From CAZOOK01 sp964581385 (GTDB lineage: Bacteria; Pseudomonadota; Gammaproteobacteria; Nevskiales; Nevskiaceae), in assembly GCA_964581385.1 (NCBI GenBank), contig CAZOOK010000021.1, positions 40,674-104,673 of the forward strand: 64,000 nucleotides of DNA. Reading direction: 5' to 3'. A program made the position numbers and the translations under genes. Positions 62,461-64,000 of the stretch are shown here, piece after piece (position 1 is the first letter of the stretch; the number at the start of each line of letters is the position of its first letter). The notes below the pieces were generated by a model. The model was not told where the DNA came from and made no database searches. It worked only from the letters and a program-made list of their open reading frames with translations.

Positions 62461-62796
62461 GTGGCGAGCGATTTCCCGGCGTGGCTTCGGGTGATATTGG
62501 CGGTCCTCGCGACCTGGCGGATCACACATCTGCTGGCGAGCGAGGACGGCCCCGGAGGAATTCTGTTCCGACTGCGGGTTTGGCTTGGAAGTACATTCGC
62601 CGGACAGCTAATCGACTGTTTCGCCTGTCTGGTGTTCTGGGTCGCCGCACCGTTCGCCTGTTTCGTCAGTATTAATCCGCTCGACGGATTCGTGAGCTGG
62701 CTGGCCCTGTCCGGTGCTGCGCTGTTGCTGGAGCGCACTGAACAGAAACCGCTCATCATCGAAAGTACCGTGACACATGAAGGAGATCAGCTATGA
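62461..62796 (+). CDS. DUF1360 family membrane protein
   Basis: A 111-residue membrane protein with about three hydrophobic segments. The N-terminal VLATWRITHLLASEDGPGGILFRLRV and the central CFACLVFWVAAPFACF, with paired cysteines in the membrane-edge motif DCFAC, match DUF1360. It ends in SWLALSGAALLLER, also typical. The start is a GTG at 62461 (WLRVI follows; the ribosome site upstream is weak), 22 bases after the large duplicated-domain gene; its stop overlaps the next start (ATGA). Role unknown; it could anchor or assemble the product of the upstream gene at the membrane. Confidence 0.82.
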   Translation: MASDFPAWLRVILAVLATWRITHLLASEDGPGGILFRLRVWLGSTFAGQLIDCFACLVFWVAAPFACFVSINPLDGFVSWLALSGAALLLERTEQKPLIIESTVTHEGDQL

Positions 62797-63029
62797 GCTG
62801 TTGTGGAAGACAACGCGGCCAATTCGCTACTGCAATCGCTGCGGGTACGGGCGCCGATACTTCATCTGGCCCCGTCGCGGCCATTCGCTATGTCGGCGAC
62901 GCCGGGGTCACGATTCGGGGCCCCGCCACCGGCCGCAATTATCGCTTTTCGACTGAAGCGCCCGTGCAACGCGTCGCCATGCGCGATACCGACGCCTTGT
63001 TGCGCAGCCGTCTGTTCCGGCGAGCTTAG
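62793..63029 (+). CDS. Small MSCCG-type protein of unknown function
   Basis: A 78-residue protein that starts MSCCGRQRG, with vicinal cysteines right after the initiator, followed by a beta-rich segment AAIRYVGDAGVTIRGPATGRNYRFST. Similar small proteins with an MSCCG start and a GxTGxxYRF segment occur in proteobacteria next to DUF1360 genes, as I recall. It overlaps the DUF1360 gene by four bases, so the two are translationally coupled. The paired cysteines could hold a metal or form a disulfide. Together with the duplicated-domain gene this forms a probable three-gene unit ending just before tRNA-Val. Confidence 0.75.
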   Translation: MSCCGRQRGQFATAIAAGTGADTSSGPVAAIRYVGDAGVTIRGPATGRNYRFSTEAPVQRVAMRDTDALLRSRLFRRA

Positions 63030-63095
63030 CCCGCACTGCCGCATGGGCTTGCTTGCGTACCCGGCTGCCGTCGCGTAATCTTCGCGTCCTTCGGC

Positions 63096-63172
63096 AGGCG
63101 CGTAGCTCAGCTGGTTAGAGCACCACCTTGACATGGTGGGGGTCGGAGGTTCGAGTCCTCTCGCGCCTACCA
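63096..63172 (+). tRNA. tRNA-Val (anticodon GAC)
   Basis: Acceptor AGGCGCG (63096-63102) pairs with CGCGCCT (63162-63168), D-arm GCTC..GAGC, anticodon stem CCACC/GGTGG with loop TTGACAT (GAC at 63130-63132), T-loop TTCGAGT, discriminator A and an encoded CCA (63170-63172). A genomic-island or prophage boundary is possible here, since degraded sequence follows at once. Confidence 0.97.
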
Positions 63173-63195
63173 AATCAAGGACTTAGCGTTGATTT
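63172..63195. repeat. 7-bp inverted repeat directly after tRNA-Val
   Basis: AAATCAA (63172-63178) and TTGATTT (63189-63195) around GGACTTAGCG. It might end the tRNA transcript or be the core of an attachment site; no T-run follows. Confidence 0.45.
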
Positions 63196-63947
63196 GGCGG
63201 GTTTTCCAAAGTCCCAGGGGTTGCCACGATCTGGGGGATGGCTGGTTCTCGCTAAGCTGGCCGTACCAATTCGATTGGCTCGCCGGTCCGTCTAAGGGTG
63301 GGACGGCTCGTCTGTTACTGCTACAAAGCGGAAGCCTGCGAGATTCCCTCGGCAAAGATTTGAATGCGGCGGGGACAGCAGTTCACTTGGTTCAGCATCG
63401 TGCCGCGCCTGCCCCGCCCTGGTGGAACAGCTCCTTCGGTAGATCAACGCCCCCACGGCAGCGGTCCATCAGATCCTCGCCCAATTTTCAGAGTTTCTCG
63501 ACCGCAAGGTCCCGAAGGGCAAATACGCCCGCTATCGCGACCTGTTCATTCGGCCTTCCGTCCACACGCGGGCTTAGCAAAGGCGATCGAAGACGCTTTC
63601 CATATCGCGCGGCGAACGGCCAATCGCTGCTCGATCACAAACCGAATGTGCGGGCCGAAGGCTTATGCCGGCGGCATGTGCTCGCATTGAGCGCGGTGCG
63701 CGGACGCAATGTTCTCGCGCACCTTCACGAAATTATTGCGGCGGCTCTTTCCGGACATGGTTAACCCGCCCACGCTTTTCGAGTGCAGATCCCATAGGGC
63801 GCAGTATGAAAAATCGCTGAGGCAAGCGGAACATTCATGCTGACCACACCAACGAGCGACGATCACCAGCATGTATACAAAGGGTCACGAGCATTTCGAA
63901 TCGGTCGATCCTTACAGCGCAAGCATCCAAGCTGATTACATCTAGGG
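63196..63947. other. Degraded non-coding or decayed coding sequence
   Basis: No convincing gene. A frame covering 63448-63573 reads QILAQFSEFLDRKVPKGKY and YRDLFIRPSVHTRA, which looks like a fragment of a real protein cut off by stops and shifts; I do not recognise the family. The longest open frame (63189-63764) lacks protein-like composition. This fits decayed mobile DNA behind a tRNA gene. Confidence 0.4.
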
Positions 63948-64000
63948 AACGTCTGATTTATCCAGTATTCTGAGATAAGCAAGTGATGAGACGCGGCGTT
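63943..64000. mobile_element. Possible insertion-sequence tip at the window edge
   Basis: CTAG followed by GGAACGTCTGATTTATC resembles the terminal inverted repeat of IS5-group elements I recall from Xanthomonadales, which duplicate CTAG-type targets. An ATG at about 63984 could begin a transposase. The window ends before this can be tested. Confidence 0.3.

Noticed and set aside
63189..63764. 191-codon open frame after tRNA-Val
   Set aside because: Low protein-likeness; a different frame in the same stretch gives a more plausible but broken fragment.
1..64000. CRISPR array, riboswitch or rRNA
   Set aside because: No regularly spaced direct repeats, no cas-like genes, and no recognisable riboswitch or rRNA core sequence were seen.

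Overview
The window reads as a chromosomal segment of a gammaproteobacterium, most likely near the Xanthomonadales/Nevskiales (Steroidobacter- or Solimonas-like). The basis is gene content and protein flavour: mfd followed by a CsiV-like gene, dcd, mrp next to metG, a stand-alone rnfB fused in an operon with nth, EpmB, a FimX-like protein, parC/parE, and a sterol/lipid-type beta-oxidation island. The placement is inference; no search was run.

Layout. 1-1 kb: end of mfd and a csiV-like gene. 1-2.9 kb: an AT-rich pair, a sulfotransferase and a capsule-type glycosyltransferase, probably acquired. 3.2-8.3 kb: a large transglutaminase/DUF2126 protein and an unknown secreted protein. 8.5-11 kb: a broken GGDEF gene, then a porin and a small periplasmic binding-type protein. 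11.3-23.1 kb: mainly core genes (PilZ protein, dcd, mrp, cytochrome c, metG, a DMT exporter, rnfB, nth, epmB and a FimX-like c-di-GMP effector with degenerate domains).

23.1-42.3 kb is a coherent catabolic island. A leftward operon (bifunctional hydratase/3-hydroxyacyl-CoA dehydrogenase, thiolase, two SDRs, two acyl-CoA dehydrogenases, then an acetate-type transporter) faces a rightward run (IclR regulator, MDR reductase, acyl-CoA synthetase, DUF1302, DUF1329, YCF48-like and RND/MMPL genes). A 0.6-kb control region with two matching GGAA-N5-TTCC palindromes lies between them. Together they look like uptake, CoA activation and beta-oxidation of a hydrophobic substrate such as a steroid side chain, terpenoid or fatty acid. 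A 3-ketosteroid-dehydrogenase-like flavoprotein at 54-56 kb fits the same theme.

42.4-50.5 kb is core again (htpX, parC, a DUF1631 protein, parE). 50.6-59.7 kb is accessory: tandem terminators, small unknown genes, two or three attC-like (integron cassette) sites with palindromic repeats in or beside them, a DUF2806 gene, a MAPEG gene, the flavoprotein, an 11-residue-repeat protein, a 276-bp highly structured MITE-like element flanked by CTAG, an M28-like protein, a DUF302 gene and an orphan flagellar rod-type gene. 60.2-63.0 kb holds a tight three-gene unit: a 750-residue protein with a duplicated cysteine-bearing domain, a DUF1360 membrane protein and a tiny MSCCG-starting protein. It is followed by tRNA-Val(GAC) and about 0.8 kb of degraded sequence that may end in the tip of an insertion sequence.

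No CRISPR array, rRNA or complete insertion sequence was seen.
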